Shown here: piece after piece, positions 1 to 12,415 of the stretch | Position numbering within the stretch: the first letter of the stretch is position 1 | Layout of the letters: every line of letters begins with the position of its first letter | Source: Rosa chinensis | Taxonomy: Eukaryota > Streptophyta > Magnoliopsida > Rosales > Rosaceae | Length of the DNA stretch: 64,000 nt | Assembly: GCF_002994745.2 (NCBI RefSeq) | Contig: NW_020126824.1 | Span: forward strand, 62,001 to 126,000 | Direction: 5' to 3' | Notes under the pieces: model-generated | The model's input: only the letters and a program-made list of their open reading frames with translations | Database searches by the model: none | What the model was told of the DNA's origin: nothing | Translations under genes and position numbers: made by a program

Positions 1-58
1 AACGAGCGAGCCTTGCTTCAATTTCCTTTAGTGTAGAGGGTCTAAAAGGCTCGGTCAT
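1..58 (-). pseudogene. gag: Gag N-terminus of Host-L (partial, runs off the left edge)
   Basis: The first 19 codons of an Athila-type Gag read leftwards from an ATG at 58-56 and leave the window at base 1. The encoded start (MTEPFR..., then a KEIEARLARL-like helix) matches the two plus-strand gag copies at 21492 and 26928. Gag is the structural protein of the virus-like particle. The start is supported by the identical upstream context in all three copies, including an overlapping short ORF whose ATG lies 4 nt upstream. Whether the rest is intact cannot be seen. Confidence is high for identity and low for function. Confidence 0.85.
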
Positions 59-921
59 TCATAGGAATCCTGAACATCATCAAAATTCAAAGAAGTTAGC
101 AAAGTATACAGTAAACTAATTACAAATTAGTGATTTATACATCAACCTCACTATTCACGAGTTACTATTCACGACTTTACTATTAATGATTTATACAAGT
201 ATAAAGAGAAGTATAAATTACAAACTAACCACAATCTTTTCACAAATAAACCACGTAAGAAGTTTATACAAGTATAAAATGTACAAAACAACACAATTTA
301 CAAGTGGAGGTTATGTTCAAGTATCTTATTATCTTTACAAAATAAAGTTAATATCTCAGTTGATTACAAGTTGTAAGTCGAGCCCAATAGAAACCACTAC
401 TATTGGTGAGATACGATCTAGGGATAGTCGCCTAGACATAAGTCGCTTTCCTTTGTTTCAGAAGGCTAGATGGCCAGATTAAGAGATAAGTGAGAGGAAG
501 GACTCATTTTGGTGACACTACGGAGGCTACTCCCTCATTGAGGTTTACGCACAGTCTATAGTATCTCTGAGATCCAATTTGAACCCATCACCCAGGGTCT
601 CAACCTAGACACCACCTATATGCCCCTTACTCAGCTTGAAAAGAACTCATGTGTTAGACAGTTCTACAAATGTTAATAAAAGCCGCCCTCAACTTCAAAA
701 GACCTTAGAAAGGCACTAATGAAGGGTTAAGGCCAATATTAACAAAAGGGCCCTTATCTACTCATACGATTTTACATACTTATAACAATTAAGGACTTAA
801 CAATATTTACAATTAATTCTTTTCTTTTGTTTACAAGATTAGACACAACTTACACAAATTCTTTCAAACAAAACGTCATAAACACTTTTTTTTTTTTTTT
901 TTTTTTTTTTTTTACGAAAAT
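59..921 (-). other. 5' leader of Host-L, gag-proximal part
   Basis: Untranslated leader between the LARD-1 insertion and gag, homologous to the plus-strand leaders at 20600-21491 and 26050-26927. It holds the second copy of the duplicated leader segment (the block with GAGGGCGGCTTTTATTAACA on the minus strand) and a T run at about 887-913. A splice-acceptor-like TTCAG|G lies just upstream of gag (AG at 71-70). No gene. The small plus-strand ORF here is a shadow. Confidence 0.8.
917..921. repeat. Target-site duplication AAAAT, left side of LARD-1
   Basis: AAAAT at 917-921 is repeated at 14907-14911, exactly flanking LARD-1. Uninterrupted leader copies (for example 25985-26004) run across the same point, which confirms the insertion site. 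Confidence 0.93.
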
Positions 922-2823
922 TGATACACCTAAAAGCAAGCGCATAATTTAACCCTGAAATTATCGTTAGTAGTATAAGTAAGTAGGGATCGTTCTATTC
1001 CGGGGATTGAGGGTACACCTGTAAATGTAGGACAAACAAACAATTAAAATTAAAACAAAGTATAATATTCACAAAGATATTCACAAGTATAAACATTATT
1101 TACGAAAAGGGGGGAGATTTTGTTTTTGGTTTTTTCGAAAATAAAACTAAGTTAACAAAACAATTAAAATGCAAAAACATAAAAATACGAATGGAATGAA
1201 AGAACAAAGATCAAAACCGAAGCATATGATTAAAATTGACTCAAACCCTAATATTGTTCATCTAAGTCATGAGAAAGGAGTTGATCATGTGAAATATTCG
1301 AAAGCAAATGAATTCCCATTTTTTACTTTTCAATGCTAATTAACCTAAGCGAAAGCACCTAGATTAATCCTATCAAACATGCAATCAAACCCTAGAAAGC
1401 TAGTCAATCATGTCATGTTTAACGCATTACACATAGAGAAAGGCTATCAACTCAAGTGTGCAACTTAGTATGAAAAAGTCCACCTAATTGCAATCCTCTT
1501 TAATTAAATTCGGTTTTTGTCCAAAACCTTTACTACTTCGATTCAAGTTACACAAAACAAAAAGTTGATTTCATGTTCTTAAACCTAGCACCATTCATAT
1601 CAAAACCCTAAGTGTTTCGAACCACCTAAGATTAAAATACAAAAGATATCTATAAAGCAAATTTAATTAAACAAACTCACATAAGCAACTCTCGAATTAC
1701 AATAATAGAATCTGAAAATTTCATTCAATCATATAAAATTCCAGAAATAATAACTTTGTTCAATCATGAATGTCAACTAAAGCAAAACCAACGAAATTCA
1801 AAACAAGGTTTACAAAGTAGAGGTCGAATTACACCGTGGATGGAAGATGAGAATGGATGATTTTCGTTGGAATCCTTGAAGCTTGAAAGCAAGTCTTCAA
1901 TGGTGGATGGTGGAGGAATATGTCACGGCTCCTTCTTCTCCCTTCGGCCTTGCTTGAACTCCGTGGCTTGCTTTAGAGGATGGAGAGAATTTTCTGAATG
2001 TTTCTAAGGTGTGTGGTGTTGTTCTTCTGTTTGATGGTGTGTTGGTGTGTAGAATTGTGTAGAGAATGCTCCTATTTATAGGAGGATGACAACTTAGTCT
2101 CCAAGTCTTCAAGATTGATCCACACAGCATTAGCCAATCAATCAACGCCACGTCAGCTCTGCTATGTCATCCAACCAATAAGAAACCTCCAATTTAACAC
2201 CTTGATTTAGGGAGATTATTTTTGAATTAATTGCATGATTATTTTCTGATTTATCTCCTCAAATAACTATCCAATCATGCCACACAGCTTCGACCAATCA
2301 CAGAATGCCATGTCAGCTCTGTTGAGTCATCCAGCCAATCAGAAGCCTCCAAAATAAATCCCATAATCTTTCCAAATATATTATTGCTGATTTTCCCAAG
2401 ATTTAATCTGATTTTTCTCTTAATTTTCGGCCAAAATACTCTTGAGTGAAAATAGGAATGAATCTGGACTTGTTTTGGACTTTTTCTCCCTTAAATCTCT
2501 CCATGGCATCATTATCCTTGATCATCTCTTGATTTTTGACATTAACTCCATAATTTCCCATGGCAAAATCAGCTTTAATTCCACGTCATCATGTGGTCTC
2601 CTAATGCCTTCAGGTTTCCTAGCCTCATCAGGATTCCTGCGTTGACTGGGATTCCTAGTCGGACCAGGAAAACTCCATTTCTTCATTTCAACTCATTTCT
2701 TCTCCATTTATTTCAATGTACCTATAAAATAAAAACTAAATTAAAAATGATTAAATAAAGGAAATAACTAAGAAAAATATGAGGAAATAATTATTAAAAC
2801 GTCGCATAAAAATGCTCCTATCA
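922..2823 (-). repeat. 3' LTR of LARD-1
   Basis: On the minus strand it starts TGATAGGAGC (2823) and ends at 922. The polypurine tract abuts it at 2824. It holds CCAAT-box-like motifs (around 2115, 2160, 2300 and 2335), a TATA element, and the U5 copy of the PBS-pairing sequence (1000-1010). The 84-aa reading frame inside is not a gene; it covers promoter and leader sequence. Confidence 0.93.
2073..2080 (-). promoter_or_regulatory. TATA box in LARD-1 3' LTR
   Basis: TATAAATA on the minus strand, inside a near-palindrome (CTCCTATTTATAGGAG). CCAAT-like boxes and a CCACGTCA motif lie upstream. Position in the LTR and conservation in the partner LTR support a core promoter. Confidence 0.65.
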
Positions 2824-2837
2824 AATTCCCCCACACT
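2824..2837 (-). other. Polypurine tract of LARD-1
   Basis: AGTGTGGGGGAATT on the minus strand directly abuts the 3' LTR. This is where plus-strand DNA synthesis would start. Confidence 0.85.
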
Positions 2838-4791
2838 TAGCTTTTGCTAGTCCCTTAGCAAAATCAAAATAAAGACACAAACTTAGACTCAACGAAAACT
2901 TAAAGAAACAAAATACAAAACGTTACGACATACAAGGACTCTATTGCCTTTCAACATTTTGTCTCAGAAATCTCTTACTTTCACAACATCAAGATTAGCA
3001 CTCAACCAAGAATCAATGTTTAAGCATTCGAGAGTTAATTAAAACATATAATCCACACATACACAAGGAGGACTTGGTTGTAACAATGGTGATGGGGTGG
3101 AGCTCAGCATGCTTCAGACAAGTATGATTCATATCCTCACAAGGTATATCCACTCTTTCTTCTCTCAAAATTCAAGGCAATGCTTAAAAGCTTATAATCA
3201 CTCAATTATATGTGAGAGAAAATATTTTGAGGCAATCAAATAGCTCACATATATAAGAAACGAAAAGCACTTTCTGAATATAATAATTTTTTTTTTCAAA
3301 AGATCTCATGAAAGATATCAACTACTTGCACAGATAGACCCAAGCCATATGTTCAACTCTTGTAACTTATCTCCACATCAAAGGTTGTCCCATCTTAAGG
3401 ATCAAAAAGGTCTTATTAAGGGTTGTAATGGGGCCAAGGCTCACGGTTTTAAGAAATGAAAGGGTAAGGAATTTAACAAAGTGTCCTAAAAACCTAGCAG
3501 AGCTCATGTCACTGTAGAGACTTCTAGAAATCCACCAAGATATATCAAAACGTCCCATCCCATAGAGGTAATGTAAAGAGGCCAAATGTCTTCATTTTGG
3601 GCCCTAACTTCACTCTAAACTTCCTTTGAACTCTAGTGAATTGGACAAAGGTCAAATTTTTTTGTAATGGGCCTTCAATTCAAAACAAACTCCAAACTCA
3701 CCAAGGGGGGACTAAAATCCATAAACATTTATCTTTCTTTCTTTCTGACCGTGTACAAATTTTTTTTTTTTTTTTCATTTCTTTTTCACGGCTTTCACAT
3801 ACATTTTTTTTATGGACAAGTCTACCCCCACACTTGAATTTACACCTCTTCTCAATCTTCATTCTTGCGCCAAATCCATGTAGTAGTCTCAAAAGATAGC
3901 TCCACTAAGTTCTTAGAACAAAGGGTAGGATTGTAACTATACTAAGGTTCAGGGTTAAGGATTTTAAGGGTGATGAAAGAAAAGGCTTAACGTAGGCTCA
4001 AAGGGGTTTATCTAGGGGAGTCCCACGACGGGCACAAATAGGGACACAATTTTATTTGGCAATGGTGATAATTCCTAGGGTGCCTCTATCCTTTCCAGAA
4101 TCAGGGCCATGTATTGATAAAAGTCTCAACAAGCACAAGAGTGAATTCTAGCATTCTCTAGTCCATCAAACTTAATCTATGGCAAGCAGTCAATCAAATG
4201 AAAGAATAATGAGATCATCAAAACATCGCCAAGAAATTAAGAATATATTCTTTTTAATTATCACTCTAAGAAAAAGGGACATGGGCTCAATTATCTCACA
4301 TGGGCTTTTATGAATCAAAACTCATCTTAACATGCTCATATTCTGTACCAAGGTCACGAAATCCATATCCACTACTCATGCATATATTTTTCATATATCT
4401 CAATTAACCAAAGAATACCATTTAAAATCATCTCAATCTTGTGATCCTCTTTTAGTCATAATTTCAGAGATATAAAATCATCCTAGACAGTTGAAAGGGC
4501 ATCCTAAGACTCAAAACAAAAACAAAAGCAACGAAAATTTTTAAATTTTTGACATTTTTCACTTTTTTTGTATTTTTCAATATATGACTCAAGATAAAAG
4601 TGTAAATCCCTTCCCCCACACTTAAATATTGCATTGTCCTCAATGTAATCAATCATAAGCATGCAATGAAACACTTAAGCATATAGAGATGGAATTTATG
4701 AAAATAAAGTTCAAAGAAAAACAAAAGTTACAAAGTAAAGAAGTAGGGAAGAAAAAAAAAAACAAATCTGCGTTGAAGGCTCTCCTCCACA

Positions 4792-4824
4792 GCTACTTCT
4801 GAATTGGGTTGTCTCCCAAGCAGC
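4792..4824 (-). other. Conserved post-pol hairpin (LARD-1)
   Basis: On the minus strand, outer arms GCTGCTT and AAGTAGC pair (one G-U), with an inner GGG/CCC stem around a purine-rich loop. The loop has one change (AGACAA instead of AGGCAA). The same element is found in all the other internal regions. Confidence 0.6.
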
Positions 4825-5614
4825 GCTTGAGTTTAACGTCTTTCAGCCAGACAGTACCTCCATTAAATAAAGTTAGTAACTATAATTAACAAAGAAATAC
4901 AAAAAAATATAAACAAGTAACAAAGAATTACAAACTACAAATATAATTAACAAGTACATTGTACACAAGACACAAGTTAGGTACACAAGTGAGTAAAAAA
5001 AAAAAACATGAAAAATATTTACACAAATGTTTTTTTTTTTTTTTTTACCTTAGTGTATCACAAGATTTTCTTTTGTTATAAATATTGGTGATATCGAATC
5101 TAATTCCAAGCGGTAAATCAAGTGGACGTGCGGCCCAAGTATAGTCGCCTAGACACAAAGTCCCTCCTACATCCTTTGGGCAACCTTACTGAAATGGCCA
5201 GGTGGGGGAGGACGAACACGAGAGGAAAAATCCATTTTGGCATGAGCTACTCCCACATTGTGGTTTAGGCCCATTTGTAAGCACTTCTGGATTCAAAAAC
5301 CCGTCATGAACGTGGTCCCCTTCCTAGACACCATTCCACATAGGCTATACTTACTAAGATGAAAAAGTTCATAAGTGTAAAGACAGTTCAACAAGTGTTA
5401 ATAAAGGCCGCCCTCAACCTTAAGGGACCTGAACTAGGCACCAATAAGGGGTTTAGGCCAATATTAACAAAAGAGACTTCACCTATTCCATTCAATTTAC
5501 AACTTACAATTAAAATTCATATTCAACAATATAAAAAACATCCTAGTTAATTTTAAACTAAGTTTCACACAATTTATATACAACAATTATAAACAAAAAC
5601 AAGTGATTTTTCAA

Positions 5615-5632
5615 TCCCCGGCAACGGCGCCA
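5615..5632 (-). other. PBS of LARD-1 (tRNA-Asp)
   Basis: TGGCGCCGTTGCCGGGGA on the minus strand is the complement of the 3' terminal 18 nt of plant tRNA-Asp including CCA (tRNA sequence recalled, not searched). Five bases separate it from the LTR. Confidence 0.92.
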
Positions 5633-7299
5633 AAAATTGATGCAGCTAAAAGCAAGCGCATAATTTAACCCTGAAATTATCGTTAGTAGTATAAGTAAGT
5701 AGGGATCGTTCTATTCCGGGGATTGAGGGTACACCTGTAAATGTAGGACAAACAAACAATTAAAATTAAAACAAAGTATAATATTCACAAAGATATTCAC
5801 AAGTATAAACATTATTTACGAAAAGGGGGAGATTTTGTTTTTGGTTTTTTCGAAAATAAAACTAAGTTAACAAAACAATTAAAATGCAAAAACATAAAAA
5901 TACGAATGGAATGAAAGAACAAAGATCAAAACCGAAGCATATGATTAAAATTGACTCAAACCCTAATATTGTTCATCTAAGTCATGAGAAAGGAGTTGAT
6001 CATGTGAAATATTCGAAAGCAAATGAATTCCCATTTTTTACTTTTCAATGCTAATTAACCTAAGCGAAAGCACCTAGATTAATCCTATCAAACATGCAAT
6101 CAAACCCTAGAAAGCTAGTCAATCATGTCATGTTTAACGCATTACACATAGAGAAAGGCTATCAACTCAAGTGTGCAACTTAGTATGAAAAAGTCCACCT
6201 AATTGCAATCCTCTTTAATTAAATTCGGTTTTTGTCCAAAACCTTTACTACTTCGATTCAAGTTACACAAAACAAAAAGTTGATTTCATGTTCTTAAACC
6301 TAGCACCATTCATATCAAAACCCTAAGTGTTTCGAACCACCTAAGATTAAAATACAAAAGATATCTATAAAGCAAATTTAATTAAACAAACTCACATAAG
6401 CAACTCTCGAATTACAATAATAGAATCTGAAAATTTCATTCAATCATATAAAATTCCAGAAATAATAACTTTGTTCAATCATGAATGTCAACTAAAGCAA
6501 AACCAACGAAATTCAAAACAAGGTTTACAAAGTAGAGGTCGAATTACACCGTGGATGGAAGATGAGAATGGATGATTTTCGTTGGAATCCTTGAAGCTTG
6601 AAAGCAAGTCTTCAATGGTGGATGGTGGAGGAATATGTCACGGCTCCTTCTTCTCCCTTCGGCCTTGCTTGAACTCCGTGGCTTGCTTTAGAGGATGGAG
6701 AGAATTTTCTGAATTTTTCTAAGGTGTGTGGTGTTGTTCTTCTGTTTGATGGTGTGTTGGTGTGTAGAATTGTGTAGAGAATGCTCCTATTTATAGGAGG
6801 ATGACAACTTAGTCTCCAAGTCTTCAAGATTGATCCACACAGCATTAGCCAATCAATCAACGCCACGTCAGCTCTGCTATGTCATCCAACCAATAAGAAA
6901 CCTCCAATTTAACACCTTGATTTAGGGAGATTATTTTTGAATTAATTGCATGATTATTTTCTGATTTATCTCCTCAAATAACTATCCAATCATGCCACAC
7001 AGCTTCGACCAATCACAGAATGCCATGTCAGCTCTGTTGAGTCATCCAGCCAATCAGAAGCCTCCAAAATAAATCCCATAATCTTTCCAAATATATTATT
7101 GCTGATTTTCCCAAGATTTAATCTGATTTTTCTCTTAATTTTCGGCCAAAATACTCTTGAGTGAAAATAGGAATGAATCTGGACTTGTTTTGGACTTTTT
7201 CTCCCTTAAATCTCTCCATGGCATCATTATCCTTGATCATCTCTTGATTTTTGACATTAACTCCATAATTTCCCATGGCAAAATCAGCTTTAATTCCAC

Positions 7300-7304
7300 G
7301 TCAT
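7300..7304. repeat. Target-site duplication GTCAT (left) of LARD-2
   Basis: GTCAT at 7300-7304 and 14668-14672 flank LARD-2. The intact partner LTR has a single GTCAT at the matching place (about 2585). Confidence 0.95.
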
Positions 7305-9556
7305 TGATGCGCTCAAAGCGAGCGCACAATTTAACCCTGAAATGTCATTAGTAGTATAAAGTAAGTAGGGATCGTTCTATTCCGGGGATTGAGGGTACAC
7401 CTGTCATTGTCAAACAATTAAACAGTTAAAATTAAAACAAAGTATAATATTTACAAAAATATAACAAAATATATACATATTTACGAAAAGGGGGGATTTT
7501 TGTTTTTGGTTTTCTATTTTCGAAAATAAAAGCTAAGCTAACAAAATAATTAAAAAGCAAAAACATAAAAATACAAATGGAATGCAAGAACAAAGATCAA
7601 ACCGAAATATATAATTAAAATCAATTCAAGTTCATCATTGTTCATCATAGTCATGCGAGAGGAGTTGATCATGTGAAACATTCGAAAGCAAATGAATTCC
7701 CATTTTTTACTTTTCAATGCTAATTAACCTAAGCGAAAGCACCTAGATTAATCCTATCAAACATGCAATCAAGCCCTAGAAAGCTAGTCAATCATGTCAT
7801 GTTTAACGCATTAAGCACCTAGAAAGGCTATCAACTCAAATGTGCAACTTAGTATGAAAAAGTCCACCTAATTGCAATCTTCTTTGATTAAATTCGGTTT
7901 TTGTACAAAACCTTTACTACTTTGATTTAAGTTTACACAAAACGAAAAGTCGATTTCATGTTCTTAAACCTAGCACCAATTATATCAAAACCCTAAGTGT
8001 TTGCAACCACATAAGATTAAAATATAAAAGTTATCTATAGAGCAAATTTAATCAAACACTCACACAAAAGCAACCATAAATCACAATATATGAATCTGAA
8101 AATTAACAATTAATCATAAAATTTCAGAAATCAACAATTGTTCAAACATACGTGTCAACTAGGGCATAACCAACGAAAATTACAAAGCAAAGGTTACAAG
8201 GAGAATCGGATTACACCGTTATGAAGATGAGATGAATGAAGTGATGAATGGTCTCTTGAATTTCGAAAGCAATCTTCAAGAATGGTGATGGATGATGTGC
8301 ACGGCATCTCTTCTTCCACCTTGGCCTTGCTTGAACTTCGTGGTTTGCCCTAGAGGATGGAGAAACTCACGGCTATCTAAGGAACTTTTCTGATTTTTCT
8401 AAGTTGTAAACGTAAAAAGAGAGGAGACTTTGACGTTGAGAAAAGAGGAGAATATATAGGGGATGGCCTCTTGGTCTCCAAGCCGTGTAAACCTCATGGA
8501 ATTAATCTGAAAATTCCACATAATTTCCTCCAATAATATCTTGCCAAATAAGCCCTATGAGGTGGTTCAACCAATCACAAAATTCCATTTAATTCCCTAA
8601 TAATCTTGGCCGAAATTCCCTTAATAATATTCTGATTTTATATTTTAAATTCAGCCAAAATTCCTTTAGGGAATATAGGAATGTATCTAGACTTCTTTTG
8701 AGCTTTTCTTGGTCTCCACCTTTTTCTCTTTCCTTTTATTTCTCCCTTGAATCTCTCTTTGCCGAATTCTCTTTTTGATTCCCTTGTTTTTCTCTTGGCA
8801 TTGGACGGCAAACTCTCTAGGGTAAGTCTCTAAGTATATTTTCTTTCCATAAAAATTACCCTAGAAAATCTCAACCGAAATTCTCTTTGATAATTCTGAT
8901 TTTCCACGTCATTTTCCTTGTTTCTCTCCTTTGCTTTGGACAGCAAACTCTCCCTAGGGTTTAATCATGCGTTAAAAACCCTAATTCCATGGGCTTTGTG
9001 GGCTTTTAATCCAATTGCCGAAAATCCACTTCATTCTTGAGAGTTCTTAGGCTTCCATGTGCCACATTTATGCCATGTCATCATCTAGAGTCTTCAAGAA
9101 GCTTCTCTCACGCCATGTCACTTCATTAATTCGATCTCCATTCATGGTTGGCTCAAGAGTCTTGTTTTGGCAAGCTTTCCTTTTCTGGACAGGGTTTCCT
9201 GGTTGGACCAGGAAAGCTTCATTTCTTCATTTCTGTTCATTTGTGCTTCCCTTTGTACTTCATCTTGTCTCCCTCCAACGTTGGCTAGCTTCTCTCTCCA
9301 TTTGTGAGCTCATTTCAGCTTATTTATGACAAGGACCTGAAAATAGAAACTAGTAAGAAAAATAGAAACTTTCCTAAACTGAAAATGAGAAACTTTCTAA
9401 AAATGAAAAATAGAAACTACAAAAATGGAAACTTCTATAAATAGGAACTTTCCCATTCAAAGAATGGAAACTTTCCTAAACAGGGTTTTATTAAGGAAAT
9501 AACGCAGAAAATGTAGGGAAATGCAGTTAAAATGTCGCATTAAAATGCTCCTATCA
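7305..9556 (-). repeat. 3' LTR of LARD-2
   Basis: Minus-strand start TGATAGGAGCATTTTAATGC at 9556, end at 7305. A TATATA core promoter is on the minus strand at 8453-8458. A run of degenerate GAAACTTTC/TAGAAAC repeats lies near the U3 start (about 9345-9480). The 90-aa reading frame at 9057 is a U3 shadow. Confidence 0.95.
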
Positions 9557-9570
9557 AATTCCCCCACACT
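9557..9570 (-). other. Polypurine tract of LARD-2
   Basis: AGTGTGGGGGAATT on the minus strand, abutting the 3' LTR. Confidence 0.85.
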
Positions 9571-11466
9571 TAGCTTTTGCTAGTCCCTTAGCAAAATCAC
9601 ACTAAGACTCAACGAAAATTTAAAGACTCTACAAAAACAATGACTCTATTGCCCTTCAACTTTTTGTCTCAGCAATCTCTTACTTTCACAACACCAAGAT
9701 TAGCACTCAACCAAGATTCAATGTTTAAGCATTCGAGAGTTAATTAAAACATATAATCCGCACATGCATAAGTAGGACTTGGTTGTAACAATAGTGATGG
9801 GATTGAGCTCAGCATGCTTCAGACAAGTATGATTCAAATCCTCACAAGGTATATCCACTCTTTCTTCTCTCAGAATTCAAGGCAATGCTTAAAAGCTTAT
9901 ACACTCAAGTATATGTGAAAGATAGCAAGTATATCACATAATGCAAGAAACGAAAGCACATGTATAATTTTCTTTTAAAGATCTCATGTAGGATACCAAC
10001 TACTTGCACAGATGGACCCAAGCCATAGGTTCAACTCTTGTAACTCATCTCCACATCAAGGGCTGTCCCATCTTAAGGATCAAGAAGGTCTTATCAATGG
10101 TTGTAATGGGGCCATGGCTCAAGGTTTAAAGAAACGAAGGGTAAGGAATTTAACAAAGTGTCCTAAAAACCTAGTAGAGCTCATGTTGGTGTAGAGAGAC
10201 TTTTAGAAATCCACCAAGTATGCAAAACGTCACTATCCCACGGGGGTGTTATAAAGAGGCCTAATGTCTTCATGTTGGGCCCTAACTTCACTCTAAACTT
10301 CCTTTGGACTCTAGTGAGTTAGACAAAGGCCAAATTTTTCTGTAATGGGCCTTCAATTCAAAGTAAACTCCAAACTCACCAAGTATGGGAGACTAAAATC
10401 CATACACATATATTTTCTTTCTTTCTTTTTATTTTCTAGCCATACACTTTTTCTTTTTCACTTTCTTTTTCTCGGCTTTTTCACACATTTTTTTCTTTCT
10501 TTCATGGACAAGTCTACCCCCACACTTGAGTTTTCACCTCTTCTTATCCTTCATTGTTGACGCCTAAATCTTCAAGTAAGTCTCAGTTTAGCTCCACTAA
10601 GTTCTTAGAACAAAGGGTAGGGTTATAGCTATACTAAGGTTTAGGTTAAAGATTTTTAAGGGTGATGAAAGAAAAGGCTTAACGTAGGCTCAAAGGGGTT
10701 TATCTAGGGGTGTCCCACGACGGGCACAATTAGGGACACAGGTTTATATGGCAATGGTGGTAATTCCTAGGGTGCCTCTATCCCTTCCAGAATCAGGGCC
10801 ATGTATTGATATAACGTCTCAACAAGCACAAGAGTGAATTCTAGCATTCTCTAGTCCATCAAACTTAATCTATGGCAAGTAGTCAATCAAGATGAAAGAA
10901 TAATGAGATCATCAAAACATCGCCAAGAAAACAAGAGTATATTTTTCATTTCACTCCAAGAAAAAGGGACATGGGCTCAATTATCTCACATGGGTTTTTA
11001 TATGAATCAAAACTCATCTTAACATGCTCATATTCTGTACCAAGGTCACGAAATCCATATCCACTACAAGGCACATATTTTCATATATCTCAATTAACCA
11101 AAGAATACCATTTTAAAGTCATCTCAATTTTGTGATCCTCTTTTAGTCATGATTTCAGAGATATAGAATCATCCTAGACAGTTGAAAGGGCATCCTAAGA
11201 CTCAAAACAAAAACAAAAGCAACGAAAATTTTTAAATTTTTGACATTTTTCAATTTTTTTTGTATTTTTCAATATATATGACTCAAAACAAAAGTATAAA
11301 TCCCTTCCCCCACACTTAAATATTGCATTGTCCTCAATGTAATCAATCATAAGCATGCAATGAAACAATTAAGCATATAGGGATGGAATTTACGAAAAGA
11401 TCTACTAAATTCAAAAAGAAAGATAGGGAAGGAGAAATCAAATCTGCGTGTGTAGACTCCTTCATA

Positions 11467-11499
11467 GCTACTTCTGAATTGGGTTGCCTCCCAAGCAGC
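11467..11499 (-). other. Conserved post-pol hairpin (LARD-2)
   Basis: Minus-strand arms GCTGCTT / AAGTAGC (one G-U pair) enclose TTGGGAGGCAACCCA with its own GGG/CCC stem. Confidence 0.6.
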
Positions 11500-11727
11500 G
11501 CTTGAATTTAACGTCTTTCAGCCAGACGGACCTCCACTAAATAAAGTTAGTGACTATACAATAAAAGAAATACAAAAAAAAAAAAAAAAAAAAAAAATAT
11601 AAACAAGTATAACAAGTTAGTGAATTACAAACTACAAGTAATATTAACAAGTTAAGTACACAAGTTAACAAGTCAGTACATAAGACACAAGTGAGTAAAA
11701 AAAAACACGAAAAATATTTACACAAAT

Positions 11728-11728
<1 letters not shown>

Positions 11729-11767
<39 letters not shown>
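11729..11767. repeat. Poly-T/poly-A tract
   Basis: Uninterrupted run of 39 T on the plus strand in the LARD-2 leader. The same place in other elements holds A/T runs of different length. Confidence 0.9.
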
Positions 11768-12392
11768 CCCTTAGTGCATCACAACATTTTCTTTTGTTAT
11801 AAATATCATTGATATCAAATATAATTCCAAGCGGTAAATCAAGTGGACGTGCGGCCCAAGTATAATTGTCTAGACACAAAGTCCCTCCTACATCCTTTGG
11901 GCAACCTTACTGGAATGGCCAGGTAGGGGAGGGCGAACACGAGAGACAAAATCCATTTTGGCATGAGCTAAGCCCATTTGTAAGCACTTCTGGATTCAAA
12001 AACCGTCATAATCGTTGTCCCCTTCCTAGACACCATCCCACATAGGCTATACTTACTTGGATGAAAAAGGTCCTAAGTGTGAAGACAGTTCAATGAATGT
12101 TAATAAAGGCCGCCCTCAACCTTAAGGGACCTGGACTAGGTACCAATAAGGGGTTTAGGCCAATATTAATAAACACGACTTCACCTATTCCTTCTTTAAT
12201 TTACAACTCACAATTAAAATTAGTGTTCAATAATATAAATAACAACCTAAGTAATTAATTAACTAAATACTAATTAACTAACAATTAAGAGAATTACAAA
12301 CAATTAACAAGTAAATAATTTTTTTTTCTTTTTTTTTCGAACACAATATATAAACAAAACAAATATTCACAATATGACAAATGATTTTTCAA

Positions 12393-12410
12393 TCCCCGGC
12401 AACGGCGCCA
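12393..12410 (-). other. PBS of LARD-2 (tRNA-Asp)
   Basis: Same 18-nt tRNA-Asp complement as in the other elements, five bases from the 5' LTR. Confidence 0.92.
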
Positions 12411-12415
12411 AAAAT

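Larger units (their letters stand above)
2824..5637 (-). other. LARD-1 internal region, non-coding
   Basis: In minus-strand order: PBS, a short leader with one copy of the GAGGGCGGCC block (about 5410), A/T tracts, then directly the post-pol 3' region. That region has a hairpin (4792-4824), a CATTG-AGGA-CAATG hairpin with a CCCCCACACTT motif (about 4610-4650), a second purine-tract copy near 3825-3835, and the true PPT at 2824-2837. No reading frame resembles a protein. The gag-pol block between leader and 3' region is missing. Confidence 0.85.
9557..12415 (-). other. LARD-2 internal region, non-coding
   Basis: 2859 bp without genes. Minus-strand order: PBS; leader with one GAGGGCGGCC block (about 12110); long A and T homopolymers (11574-11597 and 11729-11767); post-pol hairpin at 11467-11499; CATTG...CAATG hairpin with purine motif near 11310-11340; second purine motif near 10515-10525; PPT at 9557-9570. 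Same plan as LARD-1. Confidence 0.85.

Noticed and set aside
9057..9329. 90-110-codon frames repeated in several LTRs (MCHIYAMSSSRVF-like; also 17680, 23167, 30731)
   Set aside because: They lie in U3, have no recognisable domain, shift start and length between copies, and recur only because the LTR is repeated.
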